The notes under the pieces: model-generated
Told to the model about the DNA's origin: nothing
Seen by the model: the letters and a program-made list of their open reading frames with translations, nothing else
Database searches by the model: none
Assembly: GCF_017591425.1 (NCBI RefSeq)
Contig: NW_024466459.1
Span: forward strand, 2,480,001 to 2,544,000
Direction: 5' to 3'
DNA: 64,000 bases
Source of the DNA: Ochotona curzoniae
Taxonomy: Eukaryota; Chordata; Mammalia; Lagomorpha; Ochotonidae
Shown: positions 22,993 through 34,789 of the stretch, piece by piece
Layout of the letters: every line of letters begins with the position of its first letter
How positions within the stretch are numbered: position 1 is the stretch's first letter
Made by a program: the position numbers and the translations under genes

Positions 22993-23287
22993 GGGGCCAG
23001 TAGATGGCTCAAGTGGCTATCTGTTGCCTACAAATACCAGAATCCCATACAGGCGTTAGTTTGTGTCCTGGCTGCTCCTCCTCTGATCTAGCTTTCAACT
23101 TGTGGCCTGGGAAAACAACAGAGATGGGCCAAAGCCTTGGAACCCTGCATGGGAGACCTGGAGGAGGCTCCTGGTTCCTGGCTTCGGATTGGTTCAGCTC
23201 TGGCTGTTGCAGCCATTTGGGAAGTGAACCAGTAGATAGAATATCTTTCTCTTCGTCTATCTTTCTCGCTACCTTAAAAAAAAAAGT
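22993..23287 (+). repeat. C-SINE
   Basis: GGGGCCAGTAGATGGCTCAA to a short A tail; forms an inverted pair with the next copy 80 bp away. Confidence 0.85.
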
Positions 23288-23367
23288 TGTACCTGTTTGT
23301 GAGCTCTATACATGCATTTATAATGTTTAAATCATGAGAAAATATTTATCTTCTCAAACATTAATTT

Positions 23368-23698
23368 CTTTAAAAAATATTTATATATTTTTATTTGCAA
23401 GGCAGATCTACAGAGAGAAGGAGAGACTGAAAGAAAGATCTTCTGTCTGCTGATTTACTCCCCAAGTGATCTCGATGGCCAGAGCTGAGCTGGTTTGAAG
23501 TCAGGAGCCAGGAACTTCTTTTGGTCCCCCCACACGGGTGCAGGGTCCTGAGGTTTCTGACCATCCTCCAATGTTTTCCCAGGCTGCAAGCAGAGAGCTG
23601 GAAGGGAAGTAGAGCAGGTAGGACACGAACTGGCGCCCACAAGGGATCCTGGCACATGCTAGTGAGGATTTAACCTCTAGGCTACCATACCAGGCCCT
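23368..23698 (-). repeat. C-SINE
   Basis: Complete reverse copy, TTTTTATTTGCAAGGCAG to CTACCATACCAGGCCC. Confidence 0.9.
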
Positions 23699-23844
23699 GT
23701 GCTTATACTTAAAGTGGAGTTACACTAGTATGTTAGGATATTTCAGGGAAAGAGAACAGATAGAGATACAGATACGAAAACAGATATGACAGTGCTTTAG
23801 AAAGTTCATGGACAGATGAAGTCCAGAACAAGTTTAGTATGGAC

Positions 23845-24150
23845 TGGTTAAGACACACGTGAACACTTAACACGCCCCATGAGAGTAACTGGGTTTGAAC
23901 TGCAGCTTGGCTTCTGCTTCTGGCTTCCTGCCGATGTGCGCCCTAGCAGGCAGTGGGTGAAGGGCCCGATGCTTGCTTCTCTGCCCTTTCTTGTACAAGA
24001 GCCTGACGAAGTGTGCCCACTCCTGGTTTTTACTTTGCCTAGCAGTGGCTGTTGAGAACATCTGAGAGTGAATCAGAGATGGGAGAGCGCTCTGTTTCTT
24101 TTTCTCCCCTATTTGCTGTTCAAATAAAATAAATAAAAACCTTGTTAAAA
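23845..24150 (+). repeat. Old C-SINE
   Basis: ACTGGGTTTGAACTGCAGC, GGCAGTGGGTGAAGGGCC, GGCTGTTGAGAACATCTGAG and a TTCAAATAAAATAAATAAAA tail. Confidence 0.7.
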
Positions 24151-24156
24151 GACAGT

Positions 24157-24462
24157 TTATTTTTTATTTATTTATTTTCGTTGGAAAGTCAGATAATACA
24201 GAGAGAGGAGGAGAAACAGAGAGGAAGATCTTTTGTCTGCTGTTTCACTCCCCAAGTGGCTGCAACAGCTGGAGCTGAGCAAATCTGAAGCCAGGAACCA
24301 GGAGCTTCCTCTGGGTCTCACACACAGGTGCAGCGTCCCAAGGCTTTGGGCTGTCCTCGACTGCTCTCTCAGGCCATAAGCAAGGGGCTGGATGGGTGCC
24401 ATGTGGGAGCCTGGTGCATGCAAGGCCAGGACTTTAGCCGCTAGGCTACCATGCCAGGCCCC
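24157..24462 (-). repeat. C-SINE with internal deletion
   Basis: Reverse copy missing about 30 bp between GGGGCTGGATGGG and TGCCATGTGGGAGCC, so the box B region is lost. Confidence 0.9.
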
Positions 24463-24480
24463 TAAAAATAAAAAAAAAAA

Positions 24481-24806
24481 TTTAAGATTTATTGTATTTT
24501 ATTTTTTATTGGAAAGGCAGATATACAGAGAGGAGAGACAGAGAGGAAGATCTTCCCTCCAATGATTCACTCCCCAAGTGAGCGCAATGGCTGATGCTAT
24601 GCTGATCGGAAGCCAGGAGCCTCTTCCGGGTCTCCCACGCAGGTGCAGGGTCCCAAAGCTTTGGGCTGTCCTTGACTGCTTTCCCAGGCCACAGGCATGG
24701 AGCTGGATGGGAAGCAGGGCTGCCGGGATTAGAACCGGCGCCCATATGGGATTCCAGGCATGCTAGGCCATTGTGCCTTAACCACTGCGCCACTGCGCCT
24801 GGCCCC
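24481..24806 (-). repeat. C-SINE, young subfamily
   Basis: AATGATTCACTCCCCAAGTG, AGCGCAATGG and box B as GGATTAGAACC; the AAAAATAAA on both sides is a likely duplication. Confidence 0.9.
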
Positions 24807-24825
24807 CAAAAATAAATTTTTAAAG

Positions 24826-25085
24826 TCCAGGGCAGATGTCTGACCCAGAGAGGAAGCACCTGCTTCTCAGAGTGCCTGCGTTTGGTTTCTGGCTCTGACT
24901 CCAGACCCAGCTTCCTGATGGGGCAGACCCCGGGAAGTGGTAATGATGACCACGGGAGCCCTGGACTGGCCCTCTGGCTCCTGGCTTTGGCCTCAGCTGG
25001 GGGCCTTGGCAGCATCTGAGGAGTGACTCAGGCAGATGGGAGCTCCTTCTGTCCATCTGCCTGTCTCTCTCCCTCTAACTCACTT
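24826..25085 (+). repeat. Old C-SINE
   Basis: GGCTCCTGGCTTTGGCCTCA, AGCATCTGAGGAGTGACTCA and a CTGTCTCTCTCCCTC tail. Confidence 0.7.
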
Positions 25086-25189
25086 CATCAGCTAGGTGTA
25101 ACTGGAGAACCAGAGAGCCCGTGGTCCAGTTCAGTTGGGTCCAGGGGCCTAAAAACCAGGGGAATCTGAAAAATCAACTCAAAATTCAT

Positions 25190-25340
25190 TCATTTATTTG
25201 CATTTTATTTGTAAGGTAAAATGAGACAGGTCTTCCATGTACTGCTTCACTCAGCAAATGCCCACAAGAGCCAGTGCCGAGCCAGTGTGAGGCCAGGAGC
25301 CTGTTGTCTCACCTGTGTCTCACTTGGGGTGAAGGCTGTT
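25190..25340 (-). repeat. C-SINE 3' half, old
   Basis: ATTTTATTTGTAAGGTAAAA, CTTCACTCAGCAAATGCCC and GGCCAGGAGCCTG. Confidence 0.65.
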
Positions 25341-25379
25341 CCTGAGGCAGAGCAAACTCAGAATTCTGAAATGGGATGA

Positions 25380-26145
25380 GGGTATCATACCTGCCCCAGG
25401 AAAAAAGGCACATACTCTGATAGGCATTTCTCAAAGAAGATACACAACGGCCTAGAAACACCCAACAAGGTGCTATTAGTAATAGAGAAATGCAAGTTCA
25501 CACCATCATGAGCAACCACTTCACACCCAGTAAAATGGCTGTAGTATAAATAGAATGTAGAACCTTCATTCACTGTTGGTGGGAATGGCGTAGTCAGCGG
25601 TCATCCTTTTATGTCAAAACCATGTGACACTTTCTCAAAATATTAAACATGGATTTCTCTCAATGATGCAATAAGTCCCCTTCTAGAAAAATGAAATCAC
25701 ATGTCCACACAAGGACGTGTACAGAGGACTCCAAGAAGCTTGAATCTGATTAAAATGGTCAAAAACATAGCAGCCAGATTACCCAACAACCAGTGGGTGG
25801 ATAAGGAAAAATGGCACATTTTTGCAAAGGAATACCATGCAGCAATACGAATGAATGGAATCCTCACTGTCATAGACTAAAGCAGCTGATCAGGAAAGAT
25901 TGCAGATGAGACTCCGTGTCAATGAAAGGTCCACAGCTCTGCAGACACTAGGTCAGCTATTGTTGGAGGAAGAATGACAGGGAGTTTAAATGCGTTTTCT
26001 TTCAAAAGGATGAGATATTTCAAAACTAGGTAGCAGAAAGACTCAATAACTGCTTCAGCGGGCTGATTGAGTTGTGTGCTTTAAAGGGATACATTTTATG
26101 ATATGTGAATTCTATCTCAACAAAAGGCTGTTTTTAAAAGTTTGA
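25380..26145 (+). mobile_element. Ancient L1, ORF2 3' end plus 3' UTR
   Basis: Recognisable L1 landmarks in order: GGCATTTCTCAAAGAAGATA, TAGAGAAATGCAAGTTCACA, CACTGTTGGTGGGAATGG, GGAATACCATGCAGCAATAC, then the 3' UTR (TGAGTTGTGTGCTTTAAAGG) and end ATCTCAACAAAAGGCTGTTT. Full of stops and indels; an inactive 5'-truncated relic. Confidence 0.85.
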
Positions 26146-26149
26146 TTAG

Positions 26150-26812
26150 CTCAGGGACATTTTTGTCTGAGATAAGGTGAATGGCAATTTTTTTTTCAAC
26201 TTAAAAAATTCCATGATTGCTTTGTAAGCGTCTACAAAGCAGGTTTTAATTTTGAATCCATATTTAAACTGTAAAAAGTGAAAAATCAAAATTTAAAAAA
26301 ATGTGACGAACTATAATGTCAATGATGAAAATCTGTCTCGTGAACACTAACATTAATACCCGGAAGTTGACATAATGTGGGGAGAGGAGGTGTCTCGCAT
26401 TGGAGGTGATGTTGCAGAACCCGGTCAAGTTAGAACTATAAGGGTCTCAGGTCAGTGTGGCTGACTTGCCCAGTCAATGCTTTCTTTCCTTAAAGGGAGA
26501 TATTTCTTGAGGGTTTCTAGAGTCTTTGTCCATGTTTGGCCACTCAAGTTTCTTACAAGGGACAAGGTTCAAGTTTGGCCATTCAGAAAGCGAGCTTCCT
26601 GGAAATTGATGTATGCCCGTTGTCGTGTGATGGGAAAAGCCACTTCATCTTACTCCTCCCGACAGAGCGGTCCCAGGCTCTCCCAAAAACTCACCTGGTG
26701 ATACACAACCCAGAAATAGGTCTTACTATCTTGTAGAGTAGTTACAAGGGTTCCCCCCACAACTTGCCATCCTCCTGGGCTTTTGAATCCTGGGGCCTAA
26801 TGCTATGATCTC
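26150..26812. other. Unassigned stretch
   Basis: AT-rich then mixed. TTTGGCCA(C/T)TCA recurs at about 26,537 and 26,574. No exon recognised. Confidence 0.4.
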
Positions 26813-26827
26813 CACATGAAATTTCTT

Positions 26828-27164
26828 TTTTTTTTTTTTTAAAGATTTATTTACTTATTGGAAAGTCAGACATACAGAGAGAAGGAGAGACAGAGAGGAA
26901 GATCTTCCCTCCGATGATTCATTCCCCAAGTGAGCACAACGGCTGGTGCTATGCCGATCCGAAGCCAGGATCCAGGAACTCTTCTGGGTCTCCCTCACGG
27001 GTACAGGGTCCCAAAGCCTTGGGCCCATCCTCGACTGCTTTCCCAGGCCACAAGCAGGGAGCTGGATGGGAAGTGGGGCTGCTGGGATTAGAACCGGTGC
27101 CCATATGGGATCCTGGTGAGTTCAAGGCGAGGACTTTAGCCGCTAGGCCACGCTGCCAGGCCCA
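26828..27164 (-). repeat. C-SINE with perfect 14-bp duplication
   Basis: Flanked by ACATGAAATTTCTT at 26,814-26,827 and 27,165-27,178. Carries AGTGAGCACAACGG, close to the young subfamily. Confidence 0.95.
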
Positions 27165-27178
27165 ACATGAAATTTCTT

Positions 27179-27794
27179 AATAGGCCAGTTATTTTTTTAT
27201 TTACAGTCTTCATGGAAACAAGCCCTGTGTACTTGGGTTTTTGTTTTTGTTTTTGAACTCTAAATTTCAATCCTCCTTGGGAAAGAGAAAAAAACATAAG
27301 AGACAAAGAAACTAGTTTACCATCATTATCAGCTAATTATCATAGTAAATTATTGATTCAGACCAAAAGCATCAATGAATGCTACAATTTGTGGGTGAAA
27401 GTTGAAAGATTCACAGGATGTTTACACCTTCTCAAAGGAGTTTCCCAGAAGAGGCTTATACATTTTACCAAGAGGAACCGTGCAGTGGAGAGATCTGGCA
27501 GACGTCCTCCTAATTACGGACCAGCGTTTACAGCTCCAGCATCAGGACACACTGGCATGGGATGGCCCTGCTACAAGGGACATTTCTTCCGGGTATTCCT
27601 GCCCCAATGCACAAACCGAATAAAATCGTGAGAACAGCATCAGATGTTCCAACTGAGGGACAGTCTATAAAATAGCCAGTTCCTCCAAATGAAAGCAGGG
27701 CAGAAAAGGGAGATTTTTCCAAAATGAAGAGAACTAAAAAAAAAAAAAAGCAATAGAATGCAACACAGGACATGGGATCTTTTTAATTGTCAAT
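27179..27794. other. Unassigned stretch
   Basis: AT-rich at 27,190-27,360; a frame at 27,353-27,631 has no recognised domain. Poly-A near 27,737. Confidence 0.4.
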
Positions 27795-27809
27795 AAGAAC
27801 GCTACTGGA

Positions 27810-28138
27810 GGGCCCAGCACGGTGGCGCAAGTGGTTAAGGTCCTCTCCTTGCACACCTGGGATCCCATATGGGTGCCGGTTCTAATTCCAGCAGCCCTGC
27901 TTCCCATCCAGCTCCCTGCCTGTAGCCCGGGAAAGCAGTCGAGGATGGCCCAAAGCTTTGGGATCCTGCACCTGCGTGGGACCCGGAAGAGGCTCCTGGC
28001 TTCGGATCGGCATAGCATCAGCCATTGCGCTCACTTGGGGAGTGAATCATTGGAGGGAAGATCTTCCTCTCTGTCTCTCCTCTCTGTATATCTGCCTTTC
28101 CAATAAGTAAATAAAATAAAATAAATCTTTAAAAAAAA
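27810..28138 (+). repeat. C-SINE, young, nearly intact
   Basis: Box A-like TGGCGCAAGTGG and box B-like GGTTCTAATTCC are well kept. Duplication AAGAACGCTACTGGA (27,795-27,809) and AAGAATGCTACTGGA (28,139-28,153). Confidence 0.95.
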
Positions 28139-28225
28139 AAGAATGCTACTGGAACATTGGCAAAATCTGAGAAATGTGTGAAGGTTAGCTAATAGCATTG
28201 TATGCAGGTTGCCTGATTTTTGTGT

Positions 28226-28389
28226 ATAAAAATTTATTTCTTATTTTTATTGCAAAAGTCAAAGGAGGAGAGAAAGAGAGGAAGATCTTCCTCCTCTGGT
28301 GGAGCTGCTGGGATTAGAACCGGCATCCCCATGGAATGCCAGTGCATGCAAGGGAAGGACTTTAGCTGCTAGGCTATCATGCCAGACCC
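28226..28389 (-). repeat. C-SINE with large internal deletion
   Basis: Tail and GAGAGGAAGATCTTCC join directly to GGTGGAGCTGCTGGG; about 150 bp of body lost. Flanks share a TTGCCTGATTTT/TTACCTGATTTT duplication. Confidence 0.85.
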
Positions 28390-28394
28390 TGGGT

Positions 28395-28880
28395 TACCTG
28401 ATTTTGATAACCTTAGCTGAGTTATGTTGCCATATAGTCCATGCTTTCAGGAAATAGAGAGTTAAAGCATTTTGGGGTATGGAAACAATATAGCTACAGC
28501 TTATGCTCAAATGGCTCAGAAAAAAAAAAAAAGAGAGAGACGATGATGATGGCAGTGTGGAAAATGTTAACATTTGAGGAATGTGGTTGAAGGTAGCATG
28601 GGAACTCCCTGTGCCCTTCTTGCAACTTGTTGATAAATTACAATTATGTGGAGGGAAAAAAATGTTACAAAATATTACATCCTCTGCCTTTGGACACTAG
28701 GGATATTATAAGATATGCTTTGTGGTTGGGAAGGGCTGGTAAGTGTGGGAAAACTAATCAAAGACTTTTGAATCCTTTTTACTTTTTCTGCAGGGCCTAT
28801 CCTGGGCCCAGTCACTTGCATGGGGTCTCGTTTAGATGGATTTATATGTCATGCAGTGGTATATAATTCTGCATGTGAAA
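28395..28880. other. Unassigned stretch
   Basis: AT-rich with a poly-A/GA run at 28,519-28,540; nothing else recognised. Confidence 0.4.
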
Positions 28881-28890
28881 ATGTATGTTT

Positions 28891-29216
28891 GGGGCTTGGT
28901 GCAATAGCTCAGTGGTTAAAGTCCTTGCTTTGAACGTGCCAGGATCCCATATGGGCGCCGGTTCTAATCCCGGCAGCTCCACTTCCCATCCCGCTCCCTG
29001 CCTGTGATCTGGGAATTCAGTTGAGGATGGGTCAAAGCCTTGGGACCCTGCACCCGTGTTGGAGACCCAGAAGAGGCTCCTGGCTTCAGATTGGCTCAGC
29101 TCTAGCTGTTGCGGCCACTTGGGTAGTGAACCATCGGACGGAAGATCTTCCTCTCTGTCTCTCCATCTCTGTGTATATCCACCTTTCCAATAAAAATAAA
29201 TAAATCTTTAAAAAAT
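28891..29216 (+). repeat. C-SINE
   Basis: Well-kept box B (GGTTCTAATCCC); duplication TGTATGTTTGG at 28,882-28,892 and 29,217-29,227. Confidence 0.95.
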
Positions 29217-29449
29217 TGTATGTTTGGCTACATGCATTTTAACAGTAATAGTGGCTTTTAAATGAAGCAAACATTCATTTTTTTCTCTAACAGTGTTTGC
29301 ATGGTCAGTCCAGGGCTGTTGTCAGAAACCTGAGACCCTCTTGTTCATTTCTGCTGTGCTTAGCCTATGGCTGCATGACCCATACTTGTTGCTCAAGCTA
29401 CACACAGCACACGCCTACTGTCACCAACAGAGCAAGGCAGGCTCTCCCT

Positions 29450-29730
29450 AACTTTTTTTTTTTGTAGGAAATGATCTATTTATTTGATAGGCAGAGAGAG
29501 AAAGAGATTATTTTCCGCCATAGTGGCTGGAACTGGGCCAGTGTGAAGCCAAGAACCAGAGGCTTCTTTTGGGTCTACCATATGACTCAAGGGGCATGAG
29601 CACTTGGGCTGTCTTCCACTGCTTTCCCAGGCGTGTGAGCACGGAGCTAGACTGGAAGTGGAGTTGCTAGGACTCAAAGCAGCTCCCGTGTGGGAACCTG
29701 CCGGGGACAGCCTTCCTGGACACCACATTC
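29450..29730 (-). repeat. Old C-SINE
   Basis: TATTTGATAGGCAGAGAGAG, GGCTGTCTTCCACTGCTTTC and CTGGAAGTGGAGTTGC. Confidence 0.8.
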
Positions 29731-29799
29731 CAGACTCCTTCCCTATTGCTATTTAGACGACATTTTCTGGACAATACACTAACAGTTTTGGTCACAGCT

Positions 29800-30118
29800 C
29801 TTTTAAAAAAAATCGTTTATCATAACAGTTATGAGAGAGAGAGGGAGAGACACAGAGAGAGCTCCCACCTGTTGGTTCACTCCCCTGATGACTACAAAGT
29901 TAAGGGATGGGCAAGCCTGAAACCAGGAGGCAGGAAATTCCTCCAAGACATTGGCCAAGTTCAGGAGCCCACGCCCTGGGACATGCTGGGCTGCTTTCCC
30001 AGGTACGTTTGCAGGGAGCTGGTTGGGGAGTGGAGCAGCTGGGATTTGAACTGGCGTTCAAGCGGGAATGCTGGCGTAACAGACGGAAGCTTTACGTGGT
30101 ATGCCGCAGTGCTGGCCC
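29800..30118 (-). repeat. Old C-SINE
   Basis: GAGAGAGAGAGGGAGAGACA, GGTTCACTCCCCTGATGAC, GGAGTGGAGCAGCTGGGATT and GCCGCAGTGCTGGCCCA. Confidence 0.85.
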
Positions 30119-30119
30119 A

Positions 30120-31186
30120 GTCACAATGATTTGTCCCAAGGTGATTTCTATCTGTAAAAGACTGCCAATTGCAGTCACGTTCCATCCGATAACCCAAGAG
30201 TAAGAGACTAGGTACTGAGATTTGTGAGAGACCCATAATCCAATCTGAGATAATATAATCAATTAAAAATCTTGCAGTGATGATGACTATGGTACTGTTA
30301 AGATCGCCTGATGCATAAAGCATATTAGGTTTGGTGCAAACAGAAGAAGTAAGTGAATAAGATTTGAACTGAAGAAGTGGAAAGGGAAGAGAAGGAAGAT
30401 AAGAAAAAGTAAGAAATAAAGAAAAAAGAAAAAGGGGCCGAGTGAGGGATAGACCAGAGCCAGTGGGAGGGCCAAGGTCAGAAGGGGTCGGCCCCGCGTG
30501 ATGTGCGATGCTGGCCTTGCGGTGCCCGGGGCTCTGGCCTCTGGCTGGTCTGTAAGGAAAGTTCTGGTAAGGACAACTTCATTTGCTGCGAAAACCCATC
30601 ACCCTCTTCCAATGGCCATTTGTCCTGTTGGAAACTCTCCTGATTTTCAAATAAAGCCTTTTATAACTCAATCAGGCAACCAAGCCTGGTGCAAGGGCCA
30701 GAAAAAAATTAGGCTACATTTAAAAGAAATCCAACTGTGTGTGAGAAGGAATTTTAATAACTGCTGATAAATCAAGTCATGGCTTTACTGCTGTCTTCTG
30801 GGACGCCAAGGCCGACCATTATGGGAAAGTCTATTGTGGTGGCTCCGAGGAGGCCTGGTGACCACTGTGAAGGCTGCTCATGAGGCTTTGGACTCAATAG
30901 ATTTCTATATATTCTTTTTTTTTTTTTAAGGTTCCTTAAGGGGAAAAAAAAAGCTGCCTTAGATGCAATAAATACTTGGTTCCTTCCTTCTGAGAAAAAT
31001 CATAAGGGCTGTTTGCCTTTCAGTCAGTGCTATGGGGCAAAAAAGATGTGTTTGGGCAAAATCTGAACTTGAAGGTTCTGAAGTTGGCTCACTAAACATT
31101 TCATTTACAGGAAAAAAAGCTTCAAGCAAATAAACAAAAAAAGTGGTATATCAGAGCATCCTGGAGCAGGAAGGGAACCCTTATTT
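30120..31186. other. Unassigned stretch
   Basis: Purine-rich at 30,350-30,435; a GC-richer island of about 60 bp near 30,490-30,545; TTCAAATAAAGCC at about 30,647 is a possible polyadenylation or LTR-like signal. No defended exon. Confidence 0.4.
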
Positions 31187-31203
31187 TGGATATAAATATT
31201 TCT

Positions 31204-31551
31204 TTTTTTTTTTAAGAATTTTTTTAAAAGATTTATTTATTTTTTAGTGGAAAGTTAGATATACAGAGAGGAGGAGAGACAAAGATCTTCTCTCTGCTGA
31301 TTGACTCCCCAAGTGGCCACAATGGCCAGAGCCGAACCGATCTGAAACTAGGAGCCAGGAACTTCTTCCGGGTCTCCCACACAGGTGCAGGGTCCCAAGG
31401 CTTTGGGTTTGTCCTTTACTGCTCTCCCAGGTCACAAGCAGGGAGATGTGATGGGAAGCGGGGCCACTGGGACATGAACCAGCACCCATATGGGGTCCTG
31501 GTGGTGCATGCAAGGCGAGGACTTTAACTCCTAGGCTACTGCACTGGGCCC
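31204..31551 (-). repeat. C-SINE with perfect 17-bp duplication
   Basis: Flanked by TGGATATAAATATTTCT at 31,187-31,203 and 31,552-31,568; complete reverse copy. Confidence 0.95.
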
Positions 31552-31568
31552 TGGATATAAATATTTCT

Positions 31569-32940
31569 ACGGAAGACAGGCAAGATTTCAGTGTGCTTTG
31601 TGGAAATCTGCTCTACCTGGCCCCTGAGCGTTTCATATTGTAGACGCTTGTGTTGGTCATTTCAAAACCTAAAACTGGTGGGATTTTTGCAAGTTTTGCA
31701 AATTTTGCTCTAGATCCCTTCCAACAGGCTGAGACGACAGGGGCTCTGGGCAAAATCCTGCAGTCACTTCCAGAAAGTGTCACTGCCGTGTCCCAGAACG
31801 ATTCTGGAGGGTGGGAAAGCATGCTGTTAACCAACACAGAGAAAAGGCGAAAAGGCAACACGAATGTTCTGGTGTCTGCTAGCTGTGATCCAAGCATTGT
31901 GATCCAACCGATTGGTCTATTAGAAACACACTGAAGGCCACACTTTTTTTTGTTTGTTTGTTTGTTTCGCAACATATGAGAAGGCAAGTTGCCAAGTGCC
32001 TGGTTATAAATGTGGAATCCATAAAAAAAAAAAAATTCTGTACTGTGTCACTTTCTGCAGGAAGGATTAACCCTTAAGCATCAGAAGCAGCCCAAAAGAA
32101 TCACCCAAGTAATTTGAACCGGACACGCTCTTTTGTTGCAGCAATTTTAGGTAAAAATGACAAATTTGTTCCCAAGATGTCCACTTCTGTAAGTACCCAC
32201 CCTGTAGGTAAGAAAGTGTGAGAAATGCTTATTGAACTTTTGTACCAAAGAGTTACCTGCTGGGGATGAAAATTGAAGTGAGTAGAACAGAACATGCCTA
32301 AGGGTTATTTTCTTCCCACAAAGTGAAATTTGACTTATAATTAAAGCACATTTTTGATTTGAAGAAAAGGGCCTTATGGGCCTTCCCCTTCCCCCTGCTG
32401 GGCTGATTCTTAGCCAAAATATATTTTATCTCTCTATCTTTTTCTCGTAGTGATAACACACGCCTGGTATCCTTCCGCACTGAGTTGAAAGGCTTTTGAA
32501 GACCATTTGGACTAGTGCTGGGTGGATAAAAAAGGACCAAGGAACTTAGGTAATTAGCATAGGGTCTCATGGTAGCCCACATTCCAAATCCCTTGTCTCA
32601 GGCTTGGTATTTTTCCCTAGTTAGCATTTCTAGGTGCCAGGCTTGCCACAGGGACTCATGGCCCAACCGTGTGGCTCTGGTCATCCTTGTAAGTGAACAC
32701 TTCCACTGTGACCCTTCAGCTACCTAGAACCTCGTTCCAGCCCTGCATGTTTAGCACTTCATGTTAAGTAAGATAGCTGTGTTTGGGTAGGAGGTTTATA
32801 AACAGAAGAGGCTGGTGCGGTGCGCAGGTTGGAAGTTTGCAACCGCGTCTTGCTATTAGGCCAGGGCAGGGACTGAGGGCACGCATGTGCGTTCTGGTCT
32901 TGAATCCCATCGCAGAGACACAACATGGTGACCGTATCTG
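31569..32940. other. Unassigned stretch
   Basis: No C-SINE, apart from a T-rich GTTTGTTTGTTTGTTT run near 31,950-31,968 and a poly-A at 32,023-32,035. Frames are short and motif-free. Confidence 0.4.
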
Positions 32941-32943
32941 CTC

Positions 32944-33278
32944 CTTTTTTTTTTTTTTTTAAGATTATTTATTTTTCCTGGAAAGGAGGATTTACAGAGA
33001 GAGAGAGAAATAAAGATTTTCTGTCTGCTGGTTGGTTCACTCCCTGAGTGGCTACAAGGTCAGAGTTGTGCTGATCTGAAGCCAGGAGCCAGGAGCTCTT
33101 CCAGGTCTCCCATGCGGGTGCAGGGTCCCAAGGCTTTGAGCTGTCCTCGACTGCTTTCCCAGGTCACAAGCAGGGAGCTGGATGGGAAGTGGAGCAACCG
33201 GGACACAAACCGGTGCTCATATGGAATCTTGGCACTTGAAAGGGGATGATTAGCCAATTGAGTCATTGTGCCAGGTCC
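32944..33278 (-). repeat. C-SINE
   Basis: Complete reverse copy, poly-T to GTCATTGTGCCAGGTCC. Confidence 0.9.
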
Positions 33279-33359
33279 TGCATCCAGATCTAATCACTTC
33301 TCAGAAATAGATTAGAATTAGATTAAATTTCCAATTTCTTGACTTGTCATCATGGCCAC

Positions 33360-33470
33360 CCAGCACTGCTTAGCAGCAAGCCTGAACCAGGTGCCAGAGC
33401 TGGGTATCAGAGCCAGGTGCTCTGATGCAGAATGTAGGCGTTTCTTAACTGGCATCGTCACCCCTAGGCA
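33360..33470 (-). repeat. Possible old C-SINE head fragment
   Basis: AGCCAGGTGCTCTGATGCAG then TTCTTAACTGGCATCGTCAC resembles a reverse head region. Confidence 0.3.
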
Positions 33471-33489
33471 AAACACCCTCCCCTGCCTT

Positions 33490-33757
33490 TTTTTAAAAAC
33501 TATACTTGTTTGAAATGAAGCGAGTCAGGGAGGGATCTTTCTTCTGCTGGTTCATGCCCCAAATGCCTGACATATCTGTGTGCCAGAAGCCTGAGATTCC
33601 ACCTGTGTCTTTCATGTGGGTTTCAGGGACTCAGTTCCTTGACACCTGCTGTGTCTCAGGGTGTGTCACTACGAGGTTGGAATCAAGAAAAGCAGGGATC
33701 CAAACTCCTCACCCGCATAGGAGATGTGGGTGTGCCCCCTAGACTGGTGCCAGGCAT
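33490..33757 (-). repeat. Old C-SINE
   Basis: CTTGTTTGAAATGAAGCGAG, TTCTGCTGGTTCATGCCCC and a GACTGGTGCCAGGC end. Confidence 0.7.
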
Positions 33758-33796
33758 ATTCCTGATCTCTTACTTCCTTTCCCTTCCTTCCTTCCT

Positions 33797-34106
33797 TTTT
33801 TAAAAATTTATTTATTCTTATGAGAAAGGCAGATTTACAGAGAGAAAGAGAGATAGAGAAAAGTGTTTCATTCTGCTGGTTCACTCCCCAAATGGCTGCC
33901 ATGGCCAGAGCTGAGCTGATCTAAAGCCAGGAGCCAGGAACTTCTTCCAGGTCTCCAAGGCTTTGAGCTGTCCTCCACTGCTTTCTCAGGCCACAAGCAG
34001 GGAGCTGGGAGGGAAGTGGAGCTGCCAAGACTAGAACCGGTGCCCATATGGGATCCTGGTGCATTCAAGGCGAGGACTTTAGCTGTTAGGCCACGGTGCT
34101 GGGCCC
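33797..34106 (-). repeat. C-SINE with small deletion
   Basis: Reverse copy; CAGGTCTCC runs straight into AAGGCTTTGAGC, losing about 20 bp. Preceded by (TTCC)n. Confidence 0.9.
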
Positions 34107-34109
34107 AGT

Positions 34110-34789
34110 TTTCGTTTATTTTTGAAGGTCTGTTACATACAGTTAATTTGGTCTTAACTATTCCGAAATACTTAGTTTCAGGGATTTTTTTTTCCTTGTG
34201 TATAGATGCACGGAAAACTCATAAAAATGATCGTTCCTAATAAATTTCATACTTCCCAGGACGTTGCATTCTGTTTTTAATCAGAAACATGAATAAACTT
34301 GGATTTGTCCAACAACAACAACATTGAGCTAACCTGCAGACTGACTCTCTGCCAGCCTTGATTGAGAATGCAACAGTAGTCAATGGCAAGGCTCTTTGAT
34401 GATCTCCCTGTTACAGCAGAGGAGACAGAGAGGCACTCGTGTAGGGACACGTGGGTCAGAGAAAAGTGTGCAACTCACTTTGTGTTCACACGCGCGAGGC
34501 CTCCAGGGTCATTATGCGGCGTTCTCCTCCAGCCCTTGTCCACTTAGGTGTGGGATCGGCCTGCAAGTTGGCTCCTGTCCCTTTCTGCGACCTTTGCTTC
34601 CTTCCTGCTATGTTGATTCAAGACCCCAGGAAGCTTGGCTTCCCGTCACAGCTGTTTGAGGACAGCCTACAGAAGTGCAAGCTCAGCAAGCTGGTGCTCA
34701 AGGCCGAAGGAAGCCTGCAGGGACCACAAGCAAATGCAGCCCACACAGGCGCCCCGTACACAATCCACCGACAGAACACAGGTAGGTTC
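34110..34789. other. Unassigned stretch
   Basis: AACAACAACAACA run near 34,311-34,323; frames to 121 codons at 34,396-34,816 without recognised domains. Confidence 0.4.

Noticed and set aside
25380..26145. Functional L1 reverse transcriptase
   Set aside because: Only the 3' end is present and it is broken by many stops and indels.
27810..27900. tRNA gene
   Set aside because: Box A- and box B-like sequences are present, but the sequence is the tRNA-derived head of a C-SINE with body, tail and target duplication; it cannot form a proper cloverleaf acceptor stem.
30640..30670. LTR polyadenylation signal
   Set aside because: AATAAA alone in a T/A-rich context; no paired LTR, primer binding site or terminal repeats seen.
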